From positions 1 to 64,000 of the forward strand of contig URKX01000010.1 of assembly GCA_900548545.1 (NCBI GenBank): a DNA stretch of 64,000 nt. The letters run 5' to 3'. The translations under genes were made by a program, and so were the position numbers. Positions within the stretch are counted from its first letter, which is position 1. Each line of letters begins with the position of its first letter. Positions 42,441 through 51,483 of the stretch are shown one piece after another. The stretch comes from an uncultured Oscillospiraceae bacterium (GTDB lineage Bacteria > Bacillota > Clostridia > Oscillospirales > Acutalibacteraceae). The notes under the pieces were generated by a model. That model was not told the origin of the DNA, did not search any database, and saw nothing but the letters and a program-made list of their open reading frames with translations.

Positions 42441-43301
42441 ATGAGCGAAATCAAAACCATCGATTTGGGCGGCGTCACCCTGGCCTACAAGGAATTCGGC
42501 ACCGGCGACAAATACCTGATCTCCACCCAGAACTTCTTTCTGACTGATTGCCACATGGAACTTTTGGGCAAGCCCCCCTACGACTACCACACCTTCCTGG
42601 TGTATATGCGGGGCTATGGCCAGTCCACCCACATCACTGACCCCACCCCCAAGGACTACATCTCCATTTGGGGCGAGGATATCATCCGCTTCGCCGAGGC
42701 CATGAACATCCCCAGCTTCTACTACACCGGCGTTTCCCACGGCAACTGGGCCGGCTGGTACATTGCCTTCCGCCGTCCTGAGCTGCTGCGGGGCTTTGTG
42801 TGCGTGGACGGCATTGTCCACTACCAGGAACCCGGCGCCCAGAACCACCGTCCTCCCAAAGCCCCCCAGGACCTGGACAACATTGTGGGCAACTATGAGG
42901 CCTTGGAGAAGATGGCCTGGATGGAAAACTGGCCCACCCAGAATCCCCAGCGCCTTGCCCGCCGGGCTGCCAACCACAAAGAACATACCGAGATCCTGAT
43001 GGGCCGGGCCAAAGAGGAGTTCACTGTGCCGGTCCAGGGCGACATGAGCTGCTGCGGCGCCACCAGCGAAGAGGACTTCTATGAGAAGCTGTCCAAGATC
43101 CCCGTCCCCATGCTCATCTGGAACGGCGGACTGGACCCCTTGGCCAAGGCGGAAGACGCCCTGAAGATCGCCCAGACCATCCCCGGGGCCTCCCTGCTGA
43201 CCTACCAGCACCTGGGCCACGGCGGCGCCGACGAGTGCCCTGAGATCGCCGCCCGGGACTGCGACCGGTTCTTCAAGGACATTGAAGGCCGCATCCTGTA
43301 A
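42441..43301 (+). CDS. Alpha/beta hydrolase
   Basis: A 286-aa cytoplasmic alpha/beta hydrolase with the short N-terminal form (GVTLAYKEFGTGDKYLIS). It has a MRGYGQST loop, the nucleophile elbow GVSHGN (Ser99), a cap region with the WPTQNPQRLARRAANH helix, a likely acid Asp in IWNGGLDPLAKAED and the catalytic His in YQHLGHGG. This pattern is general for esterases, lactonases and haloperoxidase-like hydrolases. RBS ACGGAGGTACC. First of three plus-strand hydrolase genes separated by 12-13 bp, so one operon. Confidence 0.88.
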   Translation: MSEIKTIDLGGVTLAYKEFGTGDKYLISTQNFFLTDCHMELLGKPPYDYHTFLVYMRGYGQSTHITDPTPKDYISIWGEDIIRFAEAMNIPSFYYTGVSHGNWAGWYIAFRRPELLRGFVCVDGIVHYQEPGAQNHRPPKAPQDLDNIVGNYEALEKMAWMENWPTQNPQRLARRAANHKEHTEILMGRAKEEFTVPVQGDMSCCGATSEEDFYEKLSKIPVPMLIWNGGLDPLAKAEDALKIAQTIPGASLLTYQHLGHGGADECPEIAARDCDRFFKDIEGRIL

Positions 43302-43313
43302 GGAGGGATCCCT

Positions 43314-44846
43314 GTGAAATTACAGCCCGCGCTGATTTTTGGAGAAAACATGGTGCTCCAGCGGGGGGAGCCCCTTCCCGTTTGGGGACGCAGCGTCCGG
43401 GGGGACAAAGTCACGGTCACCCTGGGCGGGAATACCGCTGTTTCCGACGCCCCCCAGGGGGAATGGAAGGTCACCCTGCCGGCCATGGAGGCCACCGAAC
43501 AGACAGAAATGGCCATCTCCTCCCAGCTGACCGGGGAGAGCGTTACCTTCCGCAACGTGGCGGTAGGCGAAGTGTGGCTGGCAGGGGGGCAGTCCAACAT
43601 GGAGTTCCTGCTGAAGTACGACGAGCAGGCCCCTGAAATGCTGGAAACCCCGGAAGACCCCGGGTTCCGGTTCTTCCGCTATCCCCAGGCAAACTTCACC
43701 GGCTGCCTGGAAATGGACCCCTATCCCGACGACGGCTTCTGGCGGGTGTGGGACACCCCGGAAAATAAAGGATTTTTCAGCGGCCCCTCCGCTTACATGG
43801 GCCGGAAGCTCCGGGAAGCCCTGGGCGTGCCTGTGGGCTTTATCGGCGTCAACTGGGGCGGCACTCCCGCCGCCGCCTGGACTGCCATGGAGGACCTGGA
43901 GCAAAACCCCGCCCTGAAAACCGTGCTGGACTGGCACAAAGAGGGCTGCGCCGCTTTGGACCTGGCCAAGTATTACACCGTTTCCGACAAGCCCCAGCCG
44001 GAGCCTTCCCAGGCAGACCAGGAGCGCCTGGAGCGCTTTATGATGGGCATTGGCTTTGAGGAAATGGTGGGCAAGCCTCCCATGCGGATGCCCCCCATGG
44101 ACTATTCCCCCTTTATGGTAGGTCCCCGGGCAGCCATCCGTCCCGCAGGGCTGTATGAGAACATTCTCTGCAAAGTGGCCCCCTACAGTGTGCGGGGCGG
44201 CATCTGGTACCAGGGCGAGGACGACGACGCCCGGGGCTGGTACGATTTTTACGACGAGAGCATGAAAACTTTGATCCAGAGCTGGCGGAAACTGTGGGGC
44301 AAGGAACTTCCCTTCTTCCAGGTGGAACTGGCCCCCTTTGAGGGCCTTGGGTTCAACAACTCCAAAGAGTACTACACCATGCGGGACAAGCAGCGGGCCG
44401 CTGCCGATGCCCTGCCCGGTGTGCACGACATCTGCATTATGGACGCAGGCGACAAGCTGAACATCCACGTGCGGAAAAAGCGTCCCGTGGGCGAGCGGCT
44501 GGCCCTGCTGGCCCGGAAATACGTTTACGGGGAAAGCGGCCTGCTGGCTGACAGCCCCCGGGCCACCGGCGGCACCCGGGAGGGCAACCAGGTGCGCATC
44601 GCCTTCCAGGATGCAGGCGAGGGCCTGCAGGTCCAGGGCGACCTGGATGCCGTGCTGGAAGTCACGGTGGATGGCAACCTGGTTTCCCCTGCCGCTTCCG
44701 TGAAGGGGAACACTCTCACCCTCACTGCGGAGGAGTTTTCCACAGCCTCTTCCATCTGTGTGAAATTCTGCCAGCTCAACTACTGCACCGACCCGCTGTT
44801 CAACAGCGCCGGCCTGCCTGCGTTCCCCTTCACCCTCAACCTGTAA
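43314..44846 (+). CDS. Sialate O-acetylesterase-like SGNH esterase
   Basis: A 510-aa SASA-family carbohydrate esterase. An N-terminal beta domain (FGENMVLQRGEPLPVWG, typical of the family) is followed by the SGNH core with block I VWLAGGQSNMEF (Ser94), block II around VPVGFIGVNWGGTPAAAW, and GGIWYQGEDD (block III-like, Gln/Gly-rich). Family members remove O-acetyl groups from sialic acid or plant polysaccharides. No signal peptide. Start GTG 43314 behind AAGGAGGG. The cluster context points to plant-derived acetylated oligosaccharides rather than sialic acid, since no nan genes are near. Confidence 0.92.
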   Translation: MKLQPALIFGENMVLQRGEPLPVWGRSVRGDKVTVTLGGNTAVSDAPQGEWKVTLPAMEATEQTEMAISSQLTGESVTFRNVAVGEVWLAGGQSNMEFLLKYDEQAPEMLETPEDPGFRFFRYPQANFTGCLEMDPYPDDGFWRVWDTPENKGFFSGPSAYMGRKLREALGVPVGFIGVNWGGTPAAAWTAMEDLEQNPALKTVLDWHKEGCAALDLAKYYTVSDKPQPEPSQADQERLERFMMGIGFEEMVGKPPMRMPPMDYSPFMVGPRAAIRPAGLYENILCKVAPYSVRGGIWYQGEDDDARGWYDFYDESMKTLIQSWRKLWGKELPFFQVELAPFEGLGFNNSKEYYTMRDKQRAAADALPGVHDICIMDAGDKLNIHVRKKRPVGERLALLARKYVYGESGLLADSPRATGGTREGNQVRIAFQDAGEGLQVQGDLDAVLEVTVDGNLVSPAASVKGNTLTLTAEEFSTASSICVKFCQLNYCTDPLFNSAGLPAFPFTLNL

Positions 44847-44859
44847 GGAGGATTTTCCC

Positions 44860-45957
44860 ATGGCTCTTTATTCCAACGAACAACTGGCGCCCCTGGTCCG
44901 CACCCATGGCCGGACTTGGTTTGACGCCCAAACCGGCGGCATCTGGTTCAACTGGACCTGCGCCGGCTTCACCATCACTTTCACCGGCAAGACCCTGCGG
45001 GCCCGGCTGCTGGCCTTTGGCGACGAGGTCCCCGGCCCTCCCGGGACGGAAACCCCCATCGACTACCCCTGCGTGGGCGTTGTGGCAGAGGACGGCGAGA
45101 CCCTGTCCGCCCGCATGAAGTGCACCGGCGGCCCCAAGTGGTACGAGCTGTTTCACGGCGAAGAGGGCACCCACACCCTGGGCCTTCGGAAGCTTTCGGA
45201 AAATATGCGGGGCAAGACCGCCCTGCTGGCCCTGGAAACCGACGGGGAGGTGCTCCCTGCCCAGGAGGGGGAAAAGAAGCTCACCATCGAATTTGTGGGC
45301 GACTCCATCACCTGCGGCTTTGGAAACGAGGCCCCCGGCCGGGACTCCCTGTTTGAAACCAGCGAGGAAAACGGCTGGATGACTTACGGCGCTGTGGCCG
45401 CCCGGGAACTGGGCGCCGAGTTCAACATGATCAGCGTTTCTGGCATTTCTACCGCCCCCGGCAAGCACCCCTTCATCCCCATGAAGCAGATGAACGAGGT
45501 GTACCCCTTCACCGACGTCTACTGCGACGAGCGCCTGGACAAAGAGCCCGCCGCTTGGGATTTTGCCAGCCATCACAAGGACATCGTGGCTGTCAACCTG
45601 GGCACCAACGATGTGAACCCTGTCCGGTTTGCCAAGGATACCGCCACCGCCGACGAGGAAGAGGCTTGGTTCTCGGTGAACTACCGGGCATTTCTGGAGA
45701 AGGTCCGGGCGCTCAACGGCCCCGACACCACCATTCTCTGCACCCTGGGCTCCATGGACTACTACCTGTTCGACCACATCAAAGAAGTAGTCGAACAGTA
45801 CAAGAAGGACACTGGGGACCAGAAGGTCCACTGCTTCAAGTACATTGGCATCAACCTGATGACGGAAGGTTTTGGCGGCGTGGGCCATCCCTCCTTGAAA
45901 ACCCAGGTGCGCATGGGCAAAGAACTGGCCCTCCGCATCCGGGCTTTGGGCCTGTAA
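44860..45957 (+). CDS. CE2-like SGNH/GDSL carbohydrate esterase
   Basis: A 365-aa esterase resembling carbohydrate esterase family 2. An N-terminal jelly-roll domain (about 1-135; RTWFDAQTGGIWFNWTCAGF then TITFTGKTL) is joined to an SGNH domain with nucleophile Ser149 in FVGDSITCGFGNE, the oxyanion NLGTND segment and the catalytic His in GVGHPSLKTQ. CE2 enzymes deacetylate xylan or mannan oligosaccharides. No signal peptide, so intracellular. RBS AAGGAGG. Last gene of the three-gene hydrolase operon, ended by a perfect terminator. Confidence 0.92.
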   Translation: MALYSNEQLAPLVRTHGRTWFDAQTGGIWFNWTCAGFTITFTGKTLRARLLAFGDEVPGPPGTETPIDYPCVGVVAEDGETLSARMKCTGGPKWYELFHGEEGTHTLGLRKLSENMRGKTALLALETDGEVLPAQEGEKKLTIEFVGDSITCGFGNEAPGRDSLFETSEENGWMTYGAVAARELGAEFNMISVSGISTAPGKHPFIPMKQMNEVYPFTDVYCDERLDKEPAAWDFASHHKDIVAVNLGTNDVNPVRFAKDTATADEEEAWFSVNYRAFLEKVRALNGPDTTILCTLGSMDYYLFDHIKEVVEQYKKDTGDQKVHCFKYIGINLMTEGFGGVGHPSLKTQVRMGKELALRIRALGL

Positions 45958-45982
45958 CATCAAGCGCACCCAGCATCCCGTG

Positions 45983-46007
45983 GGGCTGTTGCAGTTTGCA
46001 GCAGCCC
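45983..46007 (+). terminator. Terminator of the esterase operon
   Basis: GGGCTGTTGCA/TGCAGCAGCCC, an 11-bp stem with one G-U and a GTT loop, followed by TCTTTTT. Confidence 0.9.
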
Positions 46008-46140
46008 TCTTTTTCTGCCCGCGGCCTTCCCTGCCACCGCGCTCTTTTCAAATTCCCAAACAGTTCCATACAAACCAGGAAAATCTTGACAGAACCCAAC
46101 AGAAAAGGAAAAAAAGCAAAAAACTTCCTGATTTTTTCAA

Positions 46141-46169
46141 TTGCATTTATCCCCTGTTTCACGTAAGAT
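46141..46169 (+). promoter_or_regulatory. Promoter of the two-component operon
   Basis: -35 TTGCAT (46141-46146), 17-bp spacer, -10 TAAGAT (46164-46169), with a ~83-nt leader. The other part of the 300-bp gap holds only the terminator. Confidence 0.6.
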
Positions 46170-46258
46170 GTATTATATATGAAATAAATACTGGTTTTTT
46201 TTGCGTTTTTAACAAACAAACTGCTTTTACCAGGGAAACTGGGGAGGAACCGCGCAAC

Positions 46259-47980
46259 ATGAGGAACAAGGTAAAAACCGCACGATCTTGGCGGCGGACC
46301 GTCACCACCCTGTTGGTTGTCATTTTGATGGTAACTCTCGGGTTTTTAGTTTGGGTGAATGTCTACTACAACACTCAGCTGGCCCGGCAGATCCAAAACA
46401 TGAACAGCGACGCCCTCTCGCGCTGGATTACCAACACGGAAATGCGGTTGAACACCGTGTACGAACACTCCCGCGACTTGGCCCGGACCGTGTACAATAA
46501 CTCCAACGCGAAACTAGACTCCCCGCCTCTGTCCTTTCCTAACGTGGGAACAATCCAGACTGCCTTCTCGGACAAGCTTTCCATCAGCGATGACGCGGAC
46601 GCTTTTTTTGTCCTCGACCGGAACAGCGACTGGTTCCTGTTTTCCGCCAGCTCTACCTTGGGTACCTCTAATACACTGGAGGTAAAAAAGCAGATCACGC
46701 AGCTGGAAGAGCTCCTTGAGGAAAGCCCGGCGGGACAGCAGTGGTACGTGTTCCAAACGGAAACAGCTTCCTATTTTACCGCCGGCATCCTTGTGGGCCG
46801 CTACCTTGTGGGGACAGCCTGCGCGCTGGACAAGTTTGACATTTTAGATTCCTACACCATTGTGGGGGACGCCTGCTCCTGTTTGCTGGTGGTTGGGGAA
46901 GGGGCGTCCTATCTGGGCGGGGACCAAGACTGGTCGGAAGAGCTCCTCCTTGAAGAAGGGGGCAAATACTCCTTCCCAGACAGCCGCACTTGCCTAAAAG
47001 AGCCCTTTCCCCTGCTGGGAGGGACAGCCCTTCTGGGGATCCTGCCAGGCCCTTACAGCGCCGCGGGGGGCAGCCTGGCTGCCGTTGTGCTGCTGCTTGT
47101 CAGCCTGCTGTGCCTGGGGCTGATCCTGCTGCTGATCTCTTACCTTCGCAAGAAAGTCCTCAAACCAACCAATTCGTTGCTGGTAGCCCAGGACGAGCTG
47201 GGAAGCGGCAACATCGATTACCGCCTCACCGCGGAAGCGGGAAGCAGCGAGTTTGAAACCTTGTTCTCCAGCTTTAACAACATGGCCGACCAAATCCAAA
47301 ACCTGCGCATCGAGTCCTATGACCGGCTTTTGAAGATCCGGGAAAACCAGCTGCAAATGGTCCGGGCCCAGATCAAACCCCACTTCTTCTTAAACGCCAT
47401 CACCACCGTATACAACATGACCTACCAGAACCGGCCGGAAGATACCCGGGCGTTTTTGCAGGCATTGGCCAAATACGTCCGTTATATGATGAACATCCAA
47501 AGCTCCAGCGTGACCATCGCGGAAGAGCTGCTCCACATTGAAAACTACCTGAAAATGCAGGACTTGCGCTTCCCCCACAGCGTCACCTACACCATCCATT
47601 GCCCGGGTGATGTGGGCCGGGTGGAAATCCCCTTCCTGATGCTGTTCACCTTAGTGGAAAACACTTTTAAGCACGCCATGGACCTGTATAAGCCGCTGCA
47701 GCTTTCCATCTCCTGCGAGTTTTGGCACGAGGAAGGATTCTCCGGATGCCGGCTGGCCGTGGAGGACAACGGGGACGGCTTCTCCCCACAAGTGCTGGAA
47801 GAGTATCAAAAAGAACTGCCGGAAGGCCAGCTCCCCCCAAAAGAACACCTGGGGTTGAGCAACATCCGCCGCACCCTGGAATTCACTTACCACCGGCGGG
47901 ATCTGCTGCGGCTCTCCAACCGGGAAACCGGAGGGGCCCGGGCAGAAATTTTGGTCCCGATAGAGGAGGAAGAACCATGA
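46259..47980 (+). CDS. YesM-type sensor histidine kinase
   Basis: A 573-aa membrane sensor. TM1 (about 13-32) and TM2 (about 272-296) enclose a ~240-residue extracytoplasmic sensor region. A HAMP domain follows (KVLKPTNSLLVAQDELGSGN), then the His_kinase domain with phospho-acceptor His375 in QIKPHFFLNAI and the HATPase domain (LVENTFKHAM, VEDNGDGF, GLSNIRRTLE). This is the LytS/YesM kinase class that controls sugar uptake genes. ATG 46259 has GGGGAGGAACC; the longer frame covers the promoter. Its stop overlaps the regulator start (ATGA). Confidence 0.95.
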   Translation: MRNKVKTARSWRRTVTTLLVVILMVTLGFLVWVNVYYNTQLARQIQNMNSDALSRWITNTEMRLNTVYEHSRDLARTVYNNSNAKLDSPPLSFPNVGTIQTAFSDKLSISDDADAFFVLDRNSDWFLFSASSTLGTSNTLEVKKQITQLEELLEESPAGQQWYVFQTETASYFTAGILVGRYLVGTACALDKFDILDSYTIVGDACSCLLVVGEGASYLGGDQDWSEELLLEEGGKYSFPDSRTCLKEPFPLLGGTALLGILPGPYSAAGGSLAAVVLLLVSLLCLGLILLLISYLRKKVLKPTNSLLVAQDELGSGNIDYRLTAEAGSSEFETLFSSFNNMADQIQNLRIESYDRLLKIRENQLQMVRAQIKPHFFLNAITTVYNMTYQNRPEDTRAFLQALAKYVRYMMNIQSSSVTIAEELLHIENYLKMQDLRFPHSVTYTIHCPGDVGRVEIPFLMLFTLVENTFKHAMDLYKPLQLSISCEFWHEEGFSGCRLAVEDNGDGFSPQVLEEYQKELPEGQLPPKEHLGLSNIRRTLEFTYHRRDLLRLSNRETGGARAEILVPIEEEEP

Positions 47981-49578
47981 AACTTCTTGTTTGCGACGAC
48001 GATATTTCCACCATTGACGTCATCCAAAGCCAGCTGAACCTGCAAGAACTGGGTATTACCACGCTTTTGCGGGCCTACAACGGAGAAGCCGCCATTGAGA
48101 TCATAAAAAAAGAGCGGCCCGAGCTGGTGGTGTGCGACATCGGGATGCCCAAGGTGGACGGCATCGAGGTGCTGAAATACGTCTATGAAAACAAGATCTA
48201 TTGCGAGTTCGCCTTTTTGACTTGCTTTGAGGATTTCGAATACGCCCGCACTGCCCTGCGCTATGGGGCCAGGAATTACCTGACAAAACCGGTGGAATTT
48301 TCCGAACTGAACAACTGCCTGCACCGTATGATCCAGTCGGTGCATGAGCACCGGCTGGCGTCCAGCGGGACCAATGACCAGGCCCTGCTGGACGCACGCC
48401 GCAACAAACTGATCCGGCAGATCCACGAAGGGTATTACGGCACCGATCCGGAGCGGGTCCAAAACGCCCTAAACCGCACCCACATCGCCGATTTGACCGC
48501 CCAGACCCTGGTGCGGGGGATCTGTACCATTTCCGACAACACCACTGCCCTGCAAAGCGGCTGGGACAAGGAAACCCTCAGCTACAGCTATGGCCGCCTG
48601 ATGGAAGAGCTGCTCACCGATTACATCGGCTTTGCCTCCACAGTGGCCAACTGCAGCGACCGCTATACCTACGCCACCACCTACCTTCCCGTGGAAAACT
48701 ACTCGGAAGAAGACTGTCTGAAGCGCTCAGGGCGGTTTATCCAGATGGTTTCCGCCAATTACCATCTCTCGCCTGTCTGCGTGGTGTTTGGGCCGGTCCC
48801 CTTGTACCGCATTTCCGAAACGGCTGTAGACGTCCGGGAACAGGTGAAAAAAGTGCTGCTCCACGGCGGCAGCATCTACCGCCTGGAAGACTTGGAACGG
48901 ATCCCCAAGGACGCCGTCCCCCTGCTGGACAACTCCCAACTGCTCCGGCAGATCAAGCAGCGCAACCGGCAGGAATTTCTGGAAACCCTCACTTTGGCCC
49001 TCCACAAAATCGCCAAAGGAAAACGGGACGACCAAGCCATGATGGAAAACATGAAGCAATCCCTGCTGCAAGTGTTTTACAGCTGCCTGGAAGACAACAA
49101 CATCCCCATTCGGAAATTGCTGCAAACGGAGGGCTTCCACAGCCTGGATCAAATGGCCTCCCGTTCCCCCACCGACCTGATGGCTTTCGCCACCTTCCTA
49201 TTCGATTTCGCCGTCAGCGAGCTACAGCGCAAAACCGAAGAAACCGATATGATCGGCGTGGTGAAGCACTACATCATGGAACACTATAAGGAGGACATCG
49301 ACCGTAACCACGTGGCGGCAGTGGCCTACATCACCCCCAACTACCTGTCCAAGCGCTTCCGGGCGGAAATGGGCATGAGCCTGCGGGAATACATCAACCA
49401 CCTGCGCATTGAAGAGGCCAAACGGCTGCTTCTCTCTACCAACGCCACCATCAGCGAGGTGGCAAGCGCAGTGGGCTACGACAACATTTCTTACTTTTCC
49501 ACGGTATTTAAAAAGATCTGCGGCATGAGCCCTGTGGAGTGGTGCGGTGGAAAACGCAACGAGGAGGAGCAGCCATGA
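47977..49578 (+). CDS. YesN-type AraC-family response regulator
   Basis: A 533-aa regulator. The N-terminal receiver domain has the acidic pocket Asp7-Asp9, phospho-acceptor Asp54 in VVCDIGMPKVDG, and a LTKP-type Lys. A long middle region (about 130-420) of unknown fold follows, then a C-terminal AraC double helix-turn-helix (DRNHVAAVAYITPNYLSKRF, then ATISEVASAVGYDNISYFST). With the YesM-type kinase it should sense an extracellular sugar and activate the importer. Start overlaps the kinase stop; RBS GAGGAGGAAG. Candidate target boxes lie upstream of the binding-protein and permease genes. Confidence 0.95.
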   Translation: MKLLVCDDDISTIDVIQSQLNLQELGITTLLRAYNGEAAIEIIKKERPELVVCDIGMPKVDGIEVLKYVYENKIYCEFAFLTCFEDFEYARTALRYGARNYLTKPVEFSELNNCLHRMIQSVHEHRLASSGTNDQALLDARRNKLIRQIHEGYYGTDPERVQNALNRTHIADLTAQTLVRGICTISDNTTALQSGWDKETLSYSYGRLMEELLTDYIGFASTVANCSDRYTYATTYLPVENYSEEDCLKRSGRFIQMVSANYHLSPVCVVFGPVPLYRISETAVDVREQVKKVLLHGGSIYRLEDLERIPKDAVPLLDNSQLLRQIKQRNRQEFLETLTLALHKIAKGKRDDQAMMENMKQSLLQVFYSCLEDNNIPIRKLLQTEGFHSLDQMASRSPTDLMAFATFLFDFAVSELQRKTEETDMIGVVKHYIMEHYKEDIDRNHVAAVAYITPNYLSKRFRAEMGMSLREYINHLRIEEAKRLLLSTNATISEVASAVGYDNISYFSTVFKKICGMSPVEWCGGKRNEEEQP

Positions 49579-50231
49579 AACTACTCTCACGTCTCAAACA
49601 GGACATTGCCACCCTAAAGACCCTGAGCGGCCCCCGGAAGCGGGAATTTATCTGGGACTACTATAAACTTCCCATCGGCTTGGTACTTTGCGCGGTGGCC
49701 CTGGTGGTAATAACCCTGGCGTTTGACTTCAGCCGGGGGGACACCGTGATGTACGCGGTGCTCATCAACGCTGACGACACTGGGGACAAAACGGTGTTTT
49801 CCCAGGTGCTGGAAGAATCTGGCATGGATATGGCCGGCAAGGATGTGGATGTGACCGCCAACTACACCCTGCTCTACGACCCCACCAGCACAACCGACGG
49901 GGACACCGTCTTGGTGCTGGCAGCCCTGTTTGGCATTGGCGACCTGGACGTGTTTGCCGCTAACGAGGAGGTCTTCACTTCCTATGCGGACCAGGACGCC
50001 TTTGTGGACCTGAGCCTTTTCATTGAGCCGGAAGACCTGGCAAAGCACGACCTGTACACCTGCACCACAGAGGACGGCAACGAGATCGTGGCAGGCATCT
50101 GGCTCCACGAGGGATCCCCTCTTCACGAAGCCGGCTATTACACCGGGGACGTGGTCATCGGCGTGGCCGCCAACGCACAGAACCTGGACCCTGCTGTGGA
50201 GTTCATGAAGTCCTTGGCCGCCAATTACTGA
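49575..50231 (+). CDS. Single-pass membrane protein of unknown function in the two-component operon
   Basis: A 218-aa protein with a basic cytoplasmic N-terminus (about 1-35), one transmembrane helix (about 37-55) and a ~160-residue extracytoplasmic, acidic domain. The domain reads like part of a periplasmic-binding-protein fold (VLVLAALFGIGDLDVFAANE, then VFTSYADQDAFVDLS). I do not recognise a named family. Start ATG 49575 overlaps the regulator stop, with GAGGAGGAGC upstream. It ends the operon before a strong terminator. A role in sensing, such as presenting ligand to the kinase, is inferred only from position. Confidence 0.8.
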   Translation: MKLLSRLKQDIATLKTLSGPRKREFIWDYYKLPIGLVLCAVALVVITLAFDFSRGDTVMYAVLINADDTGDKTVFSQVLEESGMDMAGKDVDVTANYTLLYDPTSTTDGDTVLVLAALFGIGDLDVFAANEEVFTSYADQDAFVDLSLFIEPEDLAKHDLYTCTTEDGNEIVAGIWLHEGSPLHEAGYYTGDVVIGVAANAQNLDPAVEFMKSLAANY

Positions 50232-50254
50232 TTTCAAAATACCCAACATAAAAA

Positions 50255-50278
50255 GCCTGCCAGGATCCCCTGGCAGGC
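50255..50278. terminator. Bidirectional terminator
   Basis: GCCTGCCAG/CTGGCAGGC, a 9-bp perfect stem with a 6-nt loop, six T on the plus strand and AAAA on the other side. It separates the two-component operon from the convergent ABC ATPase gene. Confidence 0.92.
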
Positions 50279-50301
50279 TTTTTTGCGTTTCTTTGGATGC
50301 T

Positions 50302-51483
50302 TTACAAGCCGATACGCTCTTCCGTTTCCGGATTGAACAGGTGGAACCGCTGCGGCGACAGCTGAAAATGCACCTTGCGGCCCCGGAGGAACGTCCCGAA
50401 ATTGGTGGCAGGAACAATGGCCAACAGCTCCTGCTGGCCCACCCGCAACTGGATGTGCATTTCCGCCTCCACCACATCGCTGTGCTCCACTGTGGCCTCG
50501 ATCCCCTGGTCCCCCAAGGTGATGTGCACCGGGCGGATACCCAGGGTGACCTTCCGCCCCTGGTCTGCCTCGGTCAGGCCGGCGGCCTTTGCCGGGGGGA
50601 GCAGGTATTTGTTGTCAAACAGCGTCACCGTCCAGCCGCCGCTGCCCTGCTTCAAGGCCACGTCCCGGAACAGGTTCATGGGGGGCGTCCCCACAAAGGA
50701 GGCTGTATACAGGTTGGCCGGGTGGTTAAACAGCTCTTGGGGCGTGCCCACTTGGCGGATCTGCCCGTGTTCCATCACAACGATCCGGTCCCCCAGGGCA
50801 AAGGCCTCCATCTGGTCATGGGTGACATAGATAAACGTAGTGCCCATTTTGCTATGGATCCGCTTCAGCTCCGTCCGCAGTTTGCCGCGCAGCACCGGAT
50901 CCAGGTTACTGAAGGGCTCGTCCATCAAAAACAGCTTGGGTTTACGCACCAGCGCCCGCCCAATGGCGATCCGCTGCCGCTGCCCGCCGGACAGGTCCCG
51001 GGGGTAGCGCTGGAGCAGCTGGTCCAGCTCCAACAACTTGGCGGTTTCCAGCACCATTTGGTCGATCTGTTCCCGGGGGATATGCTGGTTCTTCAAGGGG
51101 AAAGCCATGTTTTCGTAGACCGTGTAATTGGGATACAGAGAATAGTTCTGAAAAATCATGGCGATGTTCCGCTGCTCGGGCAACAGGTCCACCACGGATT
51201 TCCCATCCACCTGGATATCCCCGTCAGAAACGCTCTCCAGGCCGGCGATCATCCGCAGGATGGTGGACTTTCCGCAGCCCGAAGGCCCCAGCAGGACGAT
51301 AAACTCCCCCTGCTCCACTTCCAAGCTGAAATCCCGCACAGCCAACACACCTTCGTTGGTGGTGAAGGGCTGGCTGCGCTGGCGCTCCAAAAGCTCTTTC
51401 ATCCGCTTCCGCCCAAACACAGTGCCCCCCACTTTCACAAAGGGGTAGATCTTCACCAAATGCTGCAAACTCAACTCACTCAT
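50302..51483 (-). CDS. CUT1-type sugar ABC transporter ATPase (UgpC/MsmK-like)
   Basis: Energises a CUT1 sugar importer. The 393-aa protein has Walker A GPSGCGKST, the Q-loop FQNYSLYPNYTV, signature LSGGQRQR, Walker B LFLMDEPFSNLD, His-switch VTHDQ and the C-terminal OB-fold regulatory domain (TLGIRPVHITL). An insertion of ~30 basic residues (about 17-45, FGRKRMKELLERQ) separates the first strand from AVRDFSLEV. ATG 51483 has GTGAGGTGG and overlaps the end of the YesL-like gene by 8 bp. Linkage to permeases and a binding protein suggests a dedicated ATPase, though MsmK-types are often shared among importers. Confidence 0.94.
   Translation of the reverse strand: MSELSLQHLVKIYPFVKVGGTVFGRKRMKELLERQRSQPFTTNEGVLAVRDFSLEVEQGEFIVLLGPSGCGKSTILRMIAGLESVSDGDIQVDGKSVVDLLPEQRNIAMIFQNYSLYPNYTVYENMAFPLKNQHIPREQIDQMVLETAKLLELDQLLQRYPRDLSGGQRQRIAIGRALVRKPKLFLMDEPFSNLDPVLRGKLRTELKRIHSKMGTTFIYVTHDQMEAFALGDRIVVMEHGQIRQVGTPQELFNHPANLYTASFVGTPPMNLFRDVALKQGSGGWTVTLFDNKYLLPPAKAAGLTEADQGRKVTLGIRPVHITLGDQGIEATVEHSDVVEAEMHIQLRVGQQELLAIVPATNFGTFLRGRKVHFQLSPQRFHLFNPETEERIGL

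Noticed and set aside
43320..44861. 513-codon minus-strand open frame opposite the SASA-type esterase gene
   Set aside because: The plus-strand frame carries SGNH motifs and sits in an evenly spaced operon; the minus frame has no domain.
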